Shown here: positions 45,103 to 57,740 of the stretch, in pieces
Layout: every line of letters begins with the position of its first letter
How positions within the stretch are numbered: position 1 is the stretch's first letter
Assembly (NCBI GenBank): GCA_025602905.1
Contig: JAHLKI010000004.1
Coordinates: forward strand, 186,001 to 250,000
Reading direction: 5' to 3'
From: Phlyctochytrium arcticum
Lineage: Eukaryota > Chytridiomycota > Chytridiomycetes > Chytridiales > Chytridiaceae
Length of the DNA stretch: 64,000 bases
Notes under the pieces: model-generated
The model's database searches: none
The model's input: the letters and a program-made list of their open reading frames with translations, nothing else
Told to the model about the DNA's origin: nothing
Position numbers and translations under genes: made by a program

Positions 45103-45541
45103 GATACTGTCTGCTGGAACCGTGACTATGACGAGCAAACGCGTGGTTTAAACTTCTGCCCACGGGATCCCTACTCTTGCAATACCTCAATATCTCCTTC
45201 TATTCTCAAATTCGATGATCGATCGCGTTTCCCAGGCTTATTTTTGGCGTGAATTACTATACCGCATTTTGCGATCCGATTCGAAGAAACACGTACCAAT
45301 CCTCAAGGCAGGCAGAATTGGAACTATGGCCATTGTTTTTACAGCGAGAGGCATCCGTTGTTGTCGGTTCATTTGTTTTTTTGTTTTTTTTGTCTAGTGC
45401 CAATTTGTAATATGCAATTACTACTTTCCTAAGATGCCCGTATATACATTTCGCAATGAATGTGCTCTGGTTTTCTGCATGCGTTGTCGTCCACTATGGA
45501 CTAATCCAAAAATTATGTACAGCGGTTTACTTTACATATGA
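45103..45541. other. Convergent spacer between ATG8 and C2CD5
   Basis: About 440 nt, T-rich on the plus strand (a TTTTTTGTTTTTTTT stretch near 45375). Presumably 3' UTRs; no gene seen. Confidence 0.5.
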
Positions 45542-48500
45542 TCACCTCCCAAGAACACCCCTAATCATATCCATTCCTGCGCCCCCTCCTTCCATTCCTG
45601 CTGGACGATCCACCCACACGACATCCCCTCCAATGCTAACCAGGGCATACGCGCCGTTTTTCAGACTCTCCTCTACAACCATTTTTTCCACTGCAAACCC
45701 AACTACCGCATTTCCCCCTAGCGCCACCGCGTGGGCCCGCAAGACACCCAATAACTCGACCAGAAAGGCATGGGTGAACCCGCCCATGCCAGTAAGGCCT
45801 GAGGATGGATCAAATGTTTGCGCAGATTCTTTGACAAAATGGAGCGAGACCCGACCGAGGAAACGGGTCGCCGGGTAGGGAGGAATATACCACAGCGGAG
45901 TGATGTCGACAGCTGTAGGAGCAATGGTGGGCGTGGCAGGTGGTAAATCGGTTGCGGTAATGTTAATCGATCCCGGAGCGTTGGCTGCATGAGGTGGGGT
46001 ACCATTACCACCATTGTTCTGGGCATTGGCAGCATCTTCTTCGTCTTCCAAGGAAAATACCATTTCATCGGTCAATGACACCGCTGATGTTCTACCGGAT
46101 GCATTCGGGAATGTGTTTGTCGCTGCACCTTGTGACTGCTCCCACTTTGTTAAACTCTCTCTTGAAGGTCCGGTCTCCCCTTCCTCGTCCCCTGCTACAG
46201 TGACATCAAGCTCATCTTGCGCGTAGCGTCCCATAACAACCCCATGACACACAATCTGAACTTCGTTCTCCTTGACAATTTGAACATCGTACTTTACGCC
46301 GGCGAGCACACACGGACGCAGATAAGTCGACAGATGAAAGTACGCCTCCGCGTAGAGCTGTTTGAAGACATTCGCAAGTTGTCGACTCGGGTGATGCGAC
46401 ACTGCTGTAATTGTGGCGTGACGCACAATAGATACAAGTTGGGTGATGGGAAGTTGGGACTCGGTTGGGAACGGAAACCCTGTTGTATCCTGCTGCAATT
46501 GCTCGAGAAACAAAGGACTGGGCGGTAAACCTGCTAATGATGGCTGCAACAGGGAATCGGACTTGGGACCCAGGCCAATGTTGCAAATCTGAAAATGGTC
46601 CGGAAAGCTTAGATCGTGCATCAAAACCAAATCTTCATCCTGCTCATCGTCAATTTGTATGACGACACTGCGGTGAGTCCTGCGTGAAGTATCTAGATCC
46701 TCTGGGCCCGATTCTGACTCTGAGCTGGATATGGAATCCGTCTCACTTGGGGCGTTGAGACCTTGATTTGCGGCATCACCACCACTTTCATTATTCACTC
46801 CGTTACTTTCGGAGTTTTTACCTTCGGGATTTCCGGCCTCGGCCCGACACTCCAGCGCCTCCAACGCCAGCTCAATATTTTTACGGTTCGTTTCACTGCG
46901 TGCCATAATCTTCTTTTGAATTTCCATCAAGTTCTTGTCTTCCTCGTCCACCACATCGAGATTCCGAAAGACCTTTAGTGCAGGTGGGGTAGGAAGGGCC
47001 CGGACGTATACGGCGGTGCCTGTCGCAACGGCAGTCATAAGTGATTCGCCAACGCTAAATTGAATTTTGACGCCAAAAACGGCGTTGAGCCCGTTGATTC
47101 GGAGCTTATACATTAGTTGCCGATGAATGTCATATTGCGCAAACGGGATGGCTTCGCTCACGACAACCGGACGGGCATCCCCGTGGGGCTTTCGATGGCG
47201 ACACACATGCGCTTCAAGTAGGACGCCATTTCCGACAGTTTCCAAATCAGGCGGGGGCTCAATTGTCGACAGTAAAACTTCTGGTACGTGCTTGCGTCGA
47301 CACAGAGCGCACTTTGCGTAAGACATGGGAAAGGGGGACTCGTCGCGAGTATATGTGATGTGACAAGCCTGACATCCGCGTGTACGCTGGTGGCTGCGAC
47401 GCGTTTTACGACGAGAACATGCGTCAAGGAACGAGTCACGAAATTCGCTGCCGCTCAGAGAAGGACGATGCATTGGTGCAGCTGGCGCACTAGGCGCCGT
47501 GACAGCGGGTGGAGGGCCAATTGGTGGTGTGCCAGACTGTGCTGGACCTGCGCTTGCTGTGTTGGATGTCGAGGCGATTGCACCGCCCCCAGTGCTCTTC
47601 TCCTGCTCGTCCTCCTCCTCCTCCTTCGCAGGTTCATTCCTCATTGCCACTGAAACAGAATTCATTCGACTCGAATGTGCTCTCGTCCCACCTGAAGTGC
47701 TTGATTGCACGACCGACAAGTCTACAGTTGCTGCTGTCCCAGAGCAGTGAAGAACAGCCAGCTCATCACTAATAGATGAATTCTCTGAATATCCAATAAC
47801 ATAATGACATCCCAGCGCCCGCGCATGGGATTTGATCTCCTCGCGAAGCTCAGTCCACCAAGCTTCTCGAACTTCAATCGAATCATTTTCAATCACCTTG
47901 ACAGAGGTCGCGGATACAAGGCCCCCTATGCCGAGAATAGAGCCAGCCGGAAAATGATGAAGCGTCAGAATCATGCATTCCAGAGACTTGTACCCACCAC
48001 CGGCCGACGCAGCCAAGAGAGCCGCACTGGAAGGCGGGACGACGGGCTCGTCCTTCAGCGAGGATTTATCGGAGTACCCGTCCCCTCCGACCACCCCGTC
48101 ATAACCGATACTACCGACAATGGTACCGCCAGCGCCAACTCCAGACTCGCCCATTGGGGTATTCGCCATGCCTACTACACCTCTCACGGTTTTTCCCATG
48201 ATCAATCCTGCTGTGGCAGGCGATCCTACGGGATGTTCCTGGAAAGGGGTAAGCATGGGCGATGTGGTTGTAGTCTGCAGGGATGACCAAGACAGCCCGC
48301 GATCGATGGTAACCTGGTCTGGGACAGCTAATCGCACGGCAGTTCCCATTGCGCGAGCTGTAATGGCGCGCTCTTCACTTTCAATGTCAAAGTACTGCTT
48401 AAATCCAATCACGGCGTTGGCGTTGAGTTCGAGAGCCTTTCTGCCCAGTTGACGGCGGAGCTGGCCAGACAGGCGAAACATGACGCGAGTACGAGACTCA

Positions 48501-49401
48501 TTAGAGGTTCGAGGGGTTCTAAAATTGTCGCTCCAATGCTGCATGATCCGCGTTCAGGCTATATTTATGGTATTTGATTGGAAAACTTTAAACTCACGTA
48601 TTCAGGATCATCGTCGTTATCCAGCGCGCTCACAAATCCCAGTATGGATACAATCGTCACAGTTGGCGGTACAGCTGTCGTGGAATAGAATTGCACGCCT
48701 GCCGAGCTATCTGGAAAGAAAAATATTTGCATTTGAACATGGAAGAGGACATGGCAAGTTCTGCATACCTTTAAAAGGATTCACATCACCAAAGAATTGC
48801 AGTCTCACTTGAACGTTGAGCTCTCCCCTGACACCTCGCAATGTATCGAATCTATCTTTGACCCATTAGCTGTATTTCCCGTGATTTGTATGTTCTACTT
48901 ACATCGGAATCCAACCCGAAATTTGCGCCATAGAATCCCACGTCAAAAGCGGATTCAAATCAACCATGACAGTCCCGATTGAGTCGTTGTATGTAATCTG
49001 GTCATAGTCCATGACCTTGAGTTCGAGTGGCTCATTTTGCAGATCGGCGTCATATGTCACTTCCTGAAATCCAATTAGAACCACATTCCTAGATAGGGGT
49101 CAAAATCCCTTACAAATCGGAAGTCTTCATTCCAAACAGGATTCAGTGTCCGTCGGGCTATTTGTGTTCTATAGGCCTCGTAGTCTGCGAATTTGACCTC
49201 CACGAACGCATCTGCGCCAAATTGTAGTTAGGATTTGAAAGAACCCAATTGTAATCACCATGACTTACCAGTCAATTCCGTTGAGCGATCCATGACAGGC
49301 AGATTCCGAGCCGCAACGATACGGACTTTGAGAATACATGGCTATATGATGAAAAATTTTAATAGAATCACCGCAATGAGTTTCGCGGTCTTTCATACCA
49401 T
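45542..49401 (-). CDS. C2 domain-containing protein 5 (C2CD5/CDP138) homologue
   Basis: Large Ca2+/phospholipid-binding C2 protein; in animals CDP138 promotes GLUT4 vesicle fusion downstream of Akt. The initiator ATG (49399-49401) is the last codon of exon 1; a 57-nt intron (49342-49398) joins it to PCILKVRIVAARNLPVMDRS. The C2 domain continues LTDAFVEVKFADYEAYRT, LKVMDYDQITYNDSIGTVMV and ISGWIPMYDTLRG, VRGELNVQVRLQFFGDVNPF and SSAGVQFYSTTAVPP. The long last exon (to 45542) opens with WSDNFRTPRTSNESRTRVMF and ALELNANAVIGFKQYFDIES, then repeats related conserved blocks (GGNAVVGFAVEKMVVEES near the end) separated by Ser/Gly-rich linkers. It also has Cys pairs (CSRRKTRRSH..CQACH; CALCRRKH). Unusual in fungi outside zoosporic groups. 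Confidence 0.92.
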
Positions 49402-49797
49402 GCTTCGGTTTGTTGAGAACTTTCGGTAGATATCCTCGACTAGCGCACTGAAAGTCGCTGGACCCAACTTCCACCGATATGATCAACTCTCTCTTTGTGG
49501 CAAAAGACTGTTTATAGTTCTACCAGTTGATTGTCGAATTGGATTTATGATCTTGCTCCAAATTCTGCACAGTCTGCACTGTCGCTCTGAATAACAGGGT
49601 TACACCAAAAAATATATGAGACGCTTTCGAAGCTGAGAAGGTAAACAAAACAAAATCGAATATATAACAACTGGCTCTAACAAGCGGAGAAACAGCATGA
49701 TACCATAACCGGGGTAACTGGGGCAGGCCACAGGAGCGACTTGCAGCTCAGCTCAGCTCCGTCAACTATACACTCTCCGTCGAATTGACTCCAAAGT
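49402..49797. promoter_or_regulatory. Divergent upstream region of C2CD5 and SRR1
   Basis: About 395 nt holding the C2CD5 5' UTR (the splice donor at 49398 shows transcription starts upstream of 49401) and the SRR1 promoter. No other gene seen. Confidence 0.4.
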
Positions 49798-50956
49798 ATG
49801 GAAGACGACGGCTTCACACTTGTAGTCGGTGCAAAGAAGGCTGGGACGTCGCGCAAGAATGGATCAAGGACCGACAAGAGTGCAGGGCCATCTAGATTCA
49901 GTTACAAGAAGAGTACGAAGCAGACTACTGAGGCTGCCGATGAGAGTCCCACATGGGAGGAGTTGGTAGACAAAGTTGATCAAAAGAGGTACTGGGAGTA
50001 GGGACCCATTTGCAAGTAGCGTGCAAACGACCTTTCTGACGATCCCAATGAAAGAACCCTGTTGCGATCTGGACAGTATGTGGAGAAAGCGGCAGGTGGA
50101 GTGGAGGACTCAAATGTGGTATACTCGACTCTTTTTTAACAATGTGAGCTCAGAACAATGGCGATTGCCAGTAGCTCTAATAGCAACTATGGCAAAAGCT
50201 ACCACTGTTCACCCGAAAGTTGAAGTCGTGGTCTATGGATTAGGATCATTACTCTCTGAAGTGTCATGCTGGCAACTGGCACTTTTGTTGGAGGTTATGG
50301 ATTCCTTAAAGGTATATTATGACAATGGTAATCAAACCGGCTGTGCCTAAAACTAGTGCATGATACAGGTTCACTGTTCGCGATGGATATATGATCCGGT
50401 TATGACCGAATCTGATAGACTTGCCGTCGAACGGCTTGAATTTCAAGTTATTGCTCAAAATGAGGCAAGTTGACCTTTGATGGCGGACAGTTTGCTGCTC
50501 GGCTTCTTATTGGCAAGCGTTCTCCTTTAGCAAGCTGCTCGCGCAGCTCTCGTTCCCACTCTTTTCTACATGCCACACTGCGGCCACGCTTTATACAACA
50601 ATGTCCTTCGCGCCAATTGGTCTCCTGCGCAACTTGAAAGTGTGGTGATTGTTGGTAATAGCTTCGATGCCTACTCAGAATTCCTTCCGGGTCTATGCAG
50701 GTTAGAAGCGCGGGCACCGTATTTGGCACGAGTGGGACGAATTGTGAGCCAAATTCCTATCAAGCTTACGAATGGCAAAGAGAGCAGGACTGTGAAAGGG
50801 CAGCAACTTTGGCCAGAAGGCACATTTAACAACACGAGCGTGCACTTCTTTCAAGCAAACAAATTGCATGCTGTTGAGCAAAAGTCAGCTTTCTGGAAAA
50901 GCGACGATGTGGGAAAGGATGAGCAGACCGCTGAGGATGATCCGGAATTAAAGTAA
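49798..50956 (+). CDS. SRR1-like protein
   Basis: Member of the SRR1 family (named from an Arabidopsis red-light/clock mutant; in yeast Ber1, linked to microtubule and heme regulation). The ATG at 49798 starts MEDDGFTLVVGAKKAGTSRK and leads to TWEELVDKVDQKR. The core has VEVVVYGLGSLLSEVSCWQL, a spliced segment WIYDPVMTESDRLAVERL, FQVIAQNEA, LFYMPHCGHALYNNVLRANW and VVIVGNSFDAY, ending with NNTSVHFFQANKLH, all in family order. Stop at 50954-50956. About four introns. The biochemical role is unknown. Confidence 0.88.
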
Positions 50957-51155
50957 AAGAGATCTGCCATGGACATGCGTTCTTGTCACGTTAGCGTAGA
51001 TCTACTCCCTGTACATAGATTCATAAATGTATTTATTTATTCTACTAAGTTTTGTTTCCAATCATACCAAGAGTAACTTGGAGCAGTGGCCGTAGCCAGG
51101 AGCATCGCTGTTTTCCGGATGTTTGGGATGCATGTACATGTACATTTGATGGCAT

Positions 51156-52618
51156 ATGCAGGATAACCTCAACGCGCGCGTCGACGCGTCTTTTGACGCG
51201 TCGCTTGACATGCCAGCCAAGAAATCATTTGGAAGGTGGGAAAACTACACTACCGCTGTTCGGATGAGATGGATTTGCCCCCAAGAATTCAACCGTATCG
51301 ACAACCTAGCGCACCTCGTCAGAACAGAGTATCTGGAGCAGAAATTTCATCCTCTGCATTAAAAATCTCACCCCCCCAGCCCGAGGAATATATACACAAT
51401 GCAAAAACCCCTCCGACTCGCCCCATAGCAAACATCATCATACCCAAAATCCTTCCGCACCAACGCGAAAACCTAGAAAATGTATCACTACCGTCTCCGC
51501 ACCCAGAGAAATTCTTTGGGGTGCTGGGGAACCAACAAATGCCGCGATCCGAGGAACGGAATACGCATGATGTTGACAATGATGCGAATGGGTGGAGGCG
51601 TATCGAATCAACTCGGGAAAGCATGCGAGAGAAGTGTATACGGTCTATCCCACAGGTACGTTCGAGCAGGTAACTTACGACATTAAGTCTGATAATGTAA
51701 GGATAGAGCAGATAAATGCACGGATCGAGCTCGAAGCTCTGGAATCTCTGACGGAGTATATCAGAGGTTTTAGAAGCGAAACACAGATCTTGGCCTGGAG
51801 ATTGATGCTTGGTCAAAGCGTGGACCTCGAAGGTAGAACAGTTCCGATGTGCAAGAGAAGTATGTGCATGTCGTGCATGGTCTAGGTTGGCGATCCTTAC
51901 ACCTGACCGGCTTATAGTCCTTAGTTTTGTACAGAGAAATTTGGAACCCTTTAAAGATCCAAATTATACCAAGCTGCCTACTCGCACGGAGACCGCTGTC
52001 CTCGATTTGCTAGCGGGAATTCTATTGACATACCCAATAGCTCGGGAGACTGCGGTTGATATGGGCATGATTCAGGTGAGTTTCAAGGGTGAAATCCTGG
52101 AAGAACATTTAATTGAACTTTGTTCTAGACTGTAATGAACATCATCACGCAAGTCGATAGGACGAGAAGCACTATGCACTTCGATTCCAGGGAATACGAG
52201 GATGTTGCCTGGGATACCTTACAATCTTTGGTGGTCGATTGCGCTCGGGGTCAGCAGGTGAATAAACTTTGCCAAAATACTGTGTGGTTCCAATTTCTAA
52301 AGATGTGCTTAGGAAGTGGAGGTCATCTTGGACCGCATACGATTGTTATTGATCAATCCAAAAAGTCCATCATCAACAAGGTAAACAAGATATCCCTCCA
52401 AAGGGGTTTTGCATTATTCACAGATACCTCTCAGACACAAGTGCGTTGAGCTTCTCGCCATCTATCTCGCGCCGGTTGCGACACTTTCGTCAGGCACCCC
52501 GAAGGTGGAACCCCGCTCAGAGTCAGCGAAACGTGAACAACTCGTCGCAATTTTTGGAAGTAGATTTGTAGATAAATTATGCAAAGGTGTAAATGGAATC
52601 ATAGGACCTACAAAATAG
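51156..52618 (+). CDS. Helical-repeat protein, possibly SIN component Cdc14-like
   Basis: Multi-exon gene reconstructed in part. The N-terminal region is Pro/Asn/Arg-rich (RPIANIIIPKILPHQRENL). A helical core follows: IELEALESLTEYIRGFRSET, QILAWRLMLGQ, then after an intron ILSFVQRNLEPF, TETAVLDLLAGILLTYPIAR, ETAVDMGMIQ, DVAWDTLQSLVVDCARG and finally HKCVELLAIYLAPVATL with SAKREQLVAIFGSRFVDKL. The order 'short armadillo-like core, then a CLELLYFYL-like helix and a RxxxKxxLLG-like helix' resembles the fission-yeast septation-network protein Cdc14 (not the phosphatase). That assignment is by eye and tentative. The start is uncertain between 51156 and about 51254. Stop at 52616-52618. Confidence 0.45.
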
Positions 52619-52720
52619 AAAGCAAGAACAAATAAAAGCTCATGCCGAACGGTTGTGCATGATATTGACAGTATTTGGCGCGAGTCCATATAAACATAAG
52701 ATGTTTGACCTTCCGAGTAG

Positions 52721-55700
52721 TTACATGGCTGGCTGAGGGGCTGGACTGGTGAGGACTGTGTGCATGCGCGTCTTTTCACGCTCATTCAGGTATTGATCGC
52801 AAACACCGGTAAACTGAGTGGTGTGCTGATTAGCGGTCTCCTTAAGGAAATTTGCCAAGTAACCCTATGTATAGACCAGTCAGTCACCATCGCAGTGGTC
52901 TACTCGATTTGAAGCAAACTACCTTGAGATCCATCTGATAAATTGGATCCTCCCATAACGCTTGGTCGGCACCCTCATCATCAGTGCAATCAACATCAAT
53001 TACGCCTTCAGTGTCGATAAGACCGGCAAGAAAACTGTCGCCGTTGGTAGGGTCCACATCCTCCCACTCCTCATTACCCTATAGCATTACAACGTTGATC
53101 AGTTCAACCGTCGTCAAATGCAGAACACGATCCTAGATGGCTTACCTCCTCATAGGAGAGATCCCCTTCTTCCTCGTGACCGCCCTCGTCATCATCGTCG
53201 TCAAAGTCATCTGAACGACCCCGGCGAATACCGCGGCCCATTTGTGTCTCAACCTGACTTTGAAGTTCACCAAGCAGAAGTTTGACAGCCTTCACGGGGA
53301 AAGGGATTGTGGTATATTGGGTAGGTTCTGGAGACACTGCTGGGTAAATTTCTCATTTACCGTATGCTTCGTATTTTACACTTACGTTTCTGGGTCATGG
53401 ATCTTGTAACAATTTCTGCGATCACAACTCGATCAGCTTCAGACTTGGCATCGAGTCTGCAGAGAAACTTACTGTCTGTTGTGACGATTTCGTCTCCTCG
53501 CACCATAACACGCGCCAAGCGGGGATCCTCAAGCCGCTCGAGCAATTTACTCATGGCCAGGGCACTGACTTTGATACTGTAAAATCCTTGAAAGTCTGCA
53601 AAATGGTCGCACCACATCTCTAGGACAAGCTCGAGGCCATTTTTGCCATCCAAATCGAGGTGTGTCAGGAAATCAAGTACAGTGTCCGGTTGGCTGATGA
53701 CGAGGTGGGCAAAGACCATAACGAGCTGTTGTATAAAGTCAGAAGTCTTGGCTCCCTGCAGGCGTTTGGCGACAGCGCTTAGAAGTTGAGGTAGAAGTGG
53801 GACTAGGTCGTTTCCACCCTGCAGCGGAAAAGTTGTTTGTGAACAAGAATCTCAAAAACAACGATAGCTGAACATACCTTCTGAATTAACCTTGTGACCA
53901 GTTCTCCAACAAACAGTGATGCTGACTCTGATTGACTTGGTTGCAACAGTTTGGCGACCAGTTGAATAACATAATCCAAACCACTTTTCCCTTCTTCGCT
54001 TCGCCATTGAGCAATTCCTGGTAAATCACGCTGGATGAGGGCAGTAATCGTATCCTCCCCATTCTGGAGAACGCCGGAGTCATCCACCGTGAGAAGAATG
54101 CGGATCACGTCCGGGAAAATCTGCTGCGAATAAATCGTGGGAAATGGTTCTGGAACATTTTTAACCAGAGCAGTGATAAACGTTAGCGCAGTCTGCTCTT
54201 GCCAATTAGTACCTTACGTAGGCTATTATGGAACCTAAGATAAACGTACCGCCACCGCCCAGGGCATCTTTTCCATATTCTCCACTTTTAAGACATCACG
54301 AATTGCCGGAATCACTTTTTCTTGAAATGGAATGGCGATATGGTGGTTTGAAGCCAAGATGTTGAAGAGGTCGAAAATAATTTCCGTCAAGTAGAAATCT
54401 GCAATATCCGTTAGCAGGTTCATTTGACGCGTCGCCCTTGAACAACTATTGACCTTCTGCGCCGCGCATCCACGCGTGTAATAGCAGAGTAGACATCATG
54501 TCCTGATAGCGTGCCGTGACCTCCTCGTTCACCTTCATTTCTCTTGAATTAGCTCGTATTACAATGACGTTAGCACCTGTGACTAACCTTGGCGGCAGTA
54601 CCTAAGGTCTCGATCAGTAGGGCAAGTGCTTCTTCAGTAGCACTTTCTGACAACCGGAGGATTCCCTCGATAATAGGCGCCTGGAAAGGAGCCAATGTTT
54701 CTGGGTCGACTTGGAAGCAGAATCCTCGTAACGCTTTAAGAGCAGATACTTTCACTGCTGCGGTAGCAACATCGGAGTTCAGGGCCTCGACAGCAGCTCC
54801 CATGTACTGAGCTATCAAGTCTGACGGTAGGACTTCCGCAAATTGGCTAGCAAACCACAGTGAACGGCCTTGTAAGAAGGGGTGCTCTAAAAAATATATG
54901 AGAACAGAACGAAAGCTAACGTTTAGAGAAGCAGCACGTACCATTATATTTCATCCCTTGCAAAACAATGTGATTGAATAAACCCTCCAAATCGAAAGAT
55001 ACAGATTCACTTTGAATGGCTTCTATGAGCTCCTCATTAACTCTTCCAAGTGCTAGAAGGCAAGCTTCATGCATTTTCCACCTGAATGCGTCATATCAGC
55101 TCCAAAAATTGATTATATTGGCTACGGATATAACAACACTGACCAAACTTTGACACCCGCGTCCCGGGCTTCTATGGCCTCTTGCAACTGTTGCTGAACA
55201 GCCGTACAGAGTGCTTGGAGCGTCTCCGAGGGAAAGGCTTCACCGAAGGTCTAAAGTTAACTGCTTAGTGATTGACACGTTTTCCCCCCTATTCCCTGCA
55301 CTCACAATAATCAGGCGTTCAACAGCAACTCGTACATTGAAGCTTAGTGCCTCTTCTTCATCATCTTGAATGAATTGATTCATATCGTTTGTCCATGTTT
55401 CCTCCATCTCATTGGTCATTTGCATATATGTGAGAGATACGCTCATCAATTGGTTCAAGAATCCCCCCGCCTGTCGTTTGCTCTTTGCTCCAACGCTTCC
55501 ACCGGCGCTAAAACCTGTGCCCGGATTGGAAGTCGTAAACACATGTCGTACAGGCTTTTTCCGTGCCGCCAACTGGATGAATTCAAACAAGGAATACAGC
55601 AAAGATTCGATACCGAGAACCTCGCCGTCTGAATCCACATCCACAATGTCGCGCCCATCCGAAGGTGGGTTGACACGCTCCTGAAGGTATTGGGACTGAA

Positions 55701-56832
55701 GGGCAACGAGGTGATTCCAGACCGGCTCAAGTAGGAGGATAGTGTGAGGAGAAATGGATTTTGAAAAATGGTTAGAGAGGGTGCAGAGAGTCTACTTGAG
55801 ATTGTTAGTGTATAAATAATGAGGCAAAAAACATTGTAACGGCAACGTACACGCAAAACTTCATGCTTTATTGGCAGTGCTTCAGCTGGCACATCTGTGG
55901 TAGACAATACGGCCTTAAATGACTCAATCCATGTTGGTAGTAGAGGTTCGATGTAACTTGCAACGACGTGTGGGTGTTCCTCCGAAACCATGTAAACAAT
56001 TTCGGAAAAGTCACGAAACATGCCAAGTGCACGGGAACGATCTCGTGGACTGTACTGAACAATGACGTACAATGTTAAAGTTTTGATGCTGCAAGCAACA
56101 GAGGAAACATTCAAGCTACTCACCTCAGAGCTGGCAAAAATGCGATGCAATTCAGGAAGGAGGGATGGGGCAACATATGGGATGTGTTGGTCTGTCAGGT
56201 CATCTCGTACGAACTCAGTCAGCACACGCATTGCTCCATGCACTGCATTGGGTTGACTGCCGCGAATATCAGCCATCAAGACGCCCAACAGTTCAGGCCA
56301 GAGTTCAGGCCAGTCAAAGTGGGCAATGCGAGAAACAACGTACGCCTGGAAGCAGAAAGATCGCGAGCCTGTGAGACGCTGAAGCGACCAATGCTAATGT
56401 TGAACATACAATCAAAACGCGTATGCGCTTGTTCTCGCTTTTGATCCCAGGTAATATCATCGCTTTGATCTCGGCCTTGACATGTGCTGGGGGCTCAGGG
56501 CCCTCAAACTTGTCCTCCTTCATGGACCAGTGTGTACTGACATACTTGCGCAGAGTGACTGCTGCGAGTTGTCGCTCGTTTTCAGGGAACGCTTCGGACA
56601 GGGATATATGGGCCAAGTACTTGGGATATTCTGATCAACAATAAACATAAACAATAGACGAGGTCACAGCGTTAGCGAACGATCCATGCCTGAGTTATTT
56701 GACATATTTATAGGATCTACCTGGATGCATCCGGGCTAGCCCTTTGGCCCGCTCCTCTGCCTGCTTTCGAGTTTCTGGGTCCGCAGACAGACATTCTGAG
56801 AGCGTTGTGAGAACAAGTTGATCCAGACTCAT
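52721..56832 (-). CDS. Importin-9 / Kap114-type karyopherin beta
   Basis: Nuclear import receptor for histones, actin, TBP and ribosomal proteins. The chosen start is the ATG at 56832 (MSLDQLVLTTLSECLSADPE); an in-frame ATG at 56880 is an alternative. The importin-beta N-terminal signature is split across exons: TRKQAEERAKGLARMHP, EYPKYLAHISLSEAFPENER, QLAAVTLRKYVSTHW, AYVVSRIAHFDWPELWPELL. HEAT-repeat exons continue, with an acidic stretch near the end (DDFDDDDDEGGHEEEGDLSY) followed by NEEWEDV-type sequence and a C-terminal helix (ANQHTTQFTGVCDQYLNERE), stop at 52721-52723. The acidic loop and final helix fit IPO9. About 16 short introns. ACGCGT at 54425 lies in an intron. Confidence 0.88.
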
Positions 56833-57191
56833 CGCGTTCGGAACGAAAGCAGGCGCTTCACAAAGCATACGACGGATCACAGAGGAAAGGAGAAATAAAC
56901 TTGCTTGAACGCCCGGTGGAAGTTCCCTATGTACCCCACTCGATCTTACTTCAAAGGGTTATACTTTTGCCAAACAGAATTCAGACCAACGAGCGCGCGT
57001 TTTGACCTCACTCGAACCATCGAGCTTGTGAACTTTCAGCGACAAAATCAAGATCAATCCAGACACATCAATCTCACAAATGACTGTAAGTGAAAGCTGT
57101 TCCGGATCTCTTGCTGTGCCCATCCCCCAAAAATTTCCAACCTGTCTGTATCCCAAAAGGAATCGCTTGCAAACTCTCAGCAGATCGGAAA

Positions 57192-57740
57192 ATGGACTGC
57201 ATGAAGATCGACAGCACTCTGTTTGCACAATTGGGTAGCATACACGATTGGTGTAAAGAGCTTTTCAGCCTTGAACAGCTGCACCGTTTGATCTGGTAGA
57301 TACTATCTTGGAAGACTCTGAACCGATCGGCAGGCCTACGACTATAAATGCACAGAAGCGGACGCCGATCGTGCAGGATACTAACTACTACAGGTGAAAT
57401 CAACAAGCTGTGCAGAGACTACTGAATACCAACGTGGAGAGAAACACTCTTCCCATATCTACCGCCTAACAATTGACGTAGACTGATCTTGCATAGACTA
57501 CAGATCTATGAGGAAATGAGGAACAATACGCGCGAATATATCAACATTCGCACTAAGATGTATCAGTACGTCCACAGATCCAGCTTCGGGTTAGTGAACA
57601 TTGTTGAGAGGCACACGACCATAGTCTTTGGCAACTCTCTCAAGGGTACAACAGAACCCGCGGCCACATCCGGTGAACTTCTTACATCGCAACACGCACT
57701 TTTTCAGGCTGCACATCGGAACGGACAAAGGGGCCTTTGA
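57192..57740 (+). CDS. Possible small spliced gene, unrecognised
   Basis: An ATG at about 57192 (MDCMKIDSTLFAQLGSIHDW) leads to CKELFSLEQLHRLIW, then phase-consistent junctions add PTTINAQKRTPIVQDTNYYR and LQIYEEMRNNTREYINIRTK. Downstream frames are open to 57740. The sequence is protein-like but short and without a known family. Start and end are uncertain. Confidence 0.25.
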
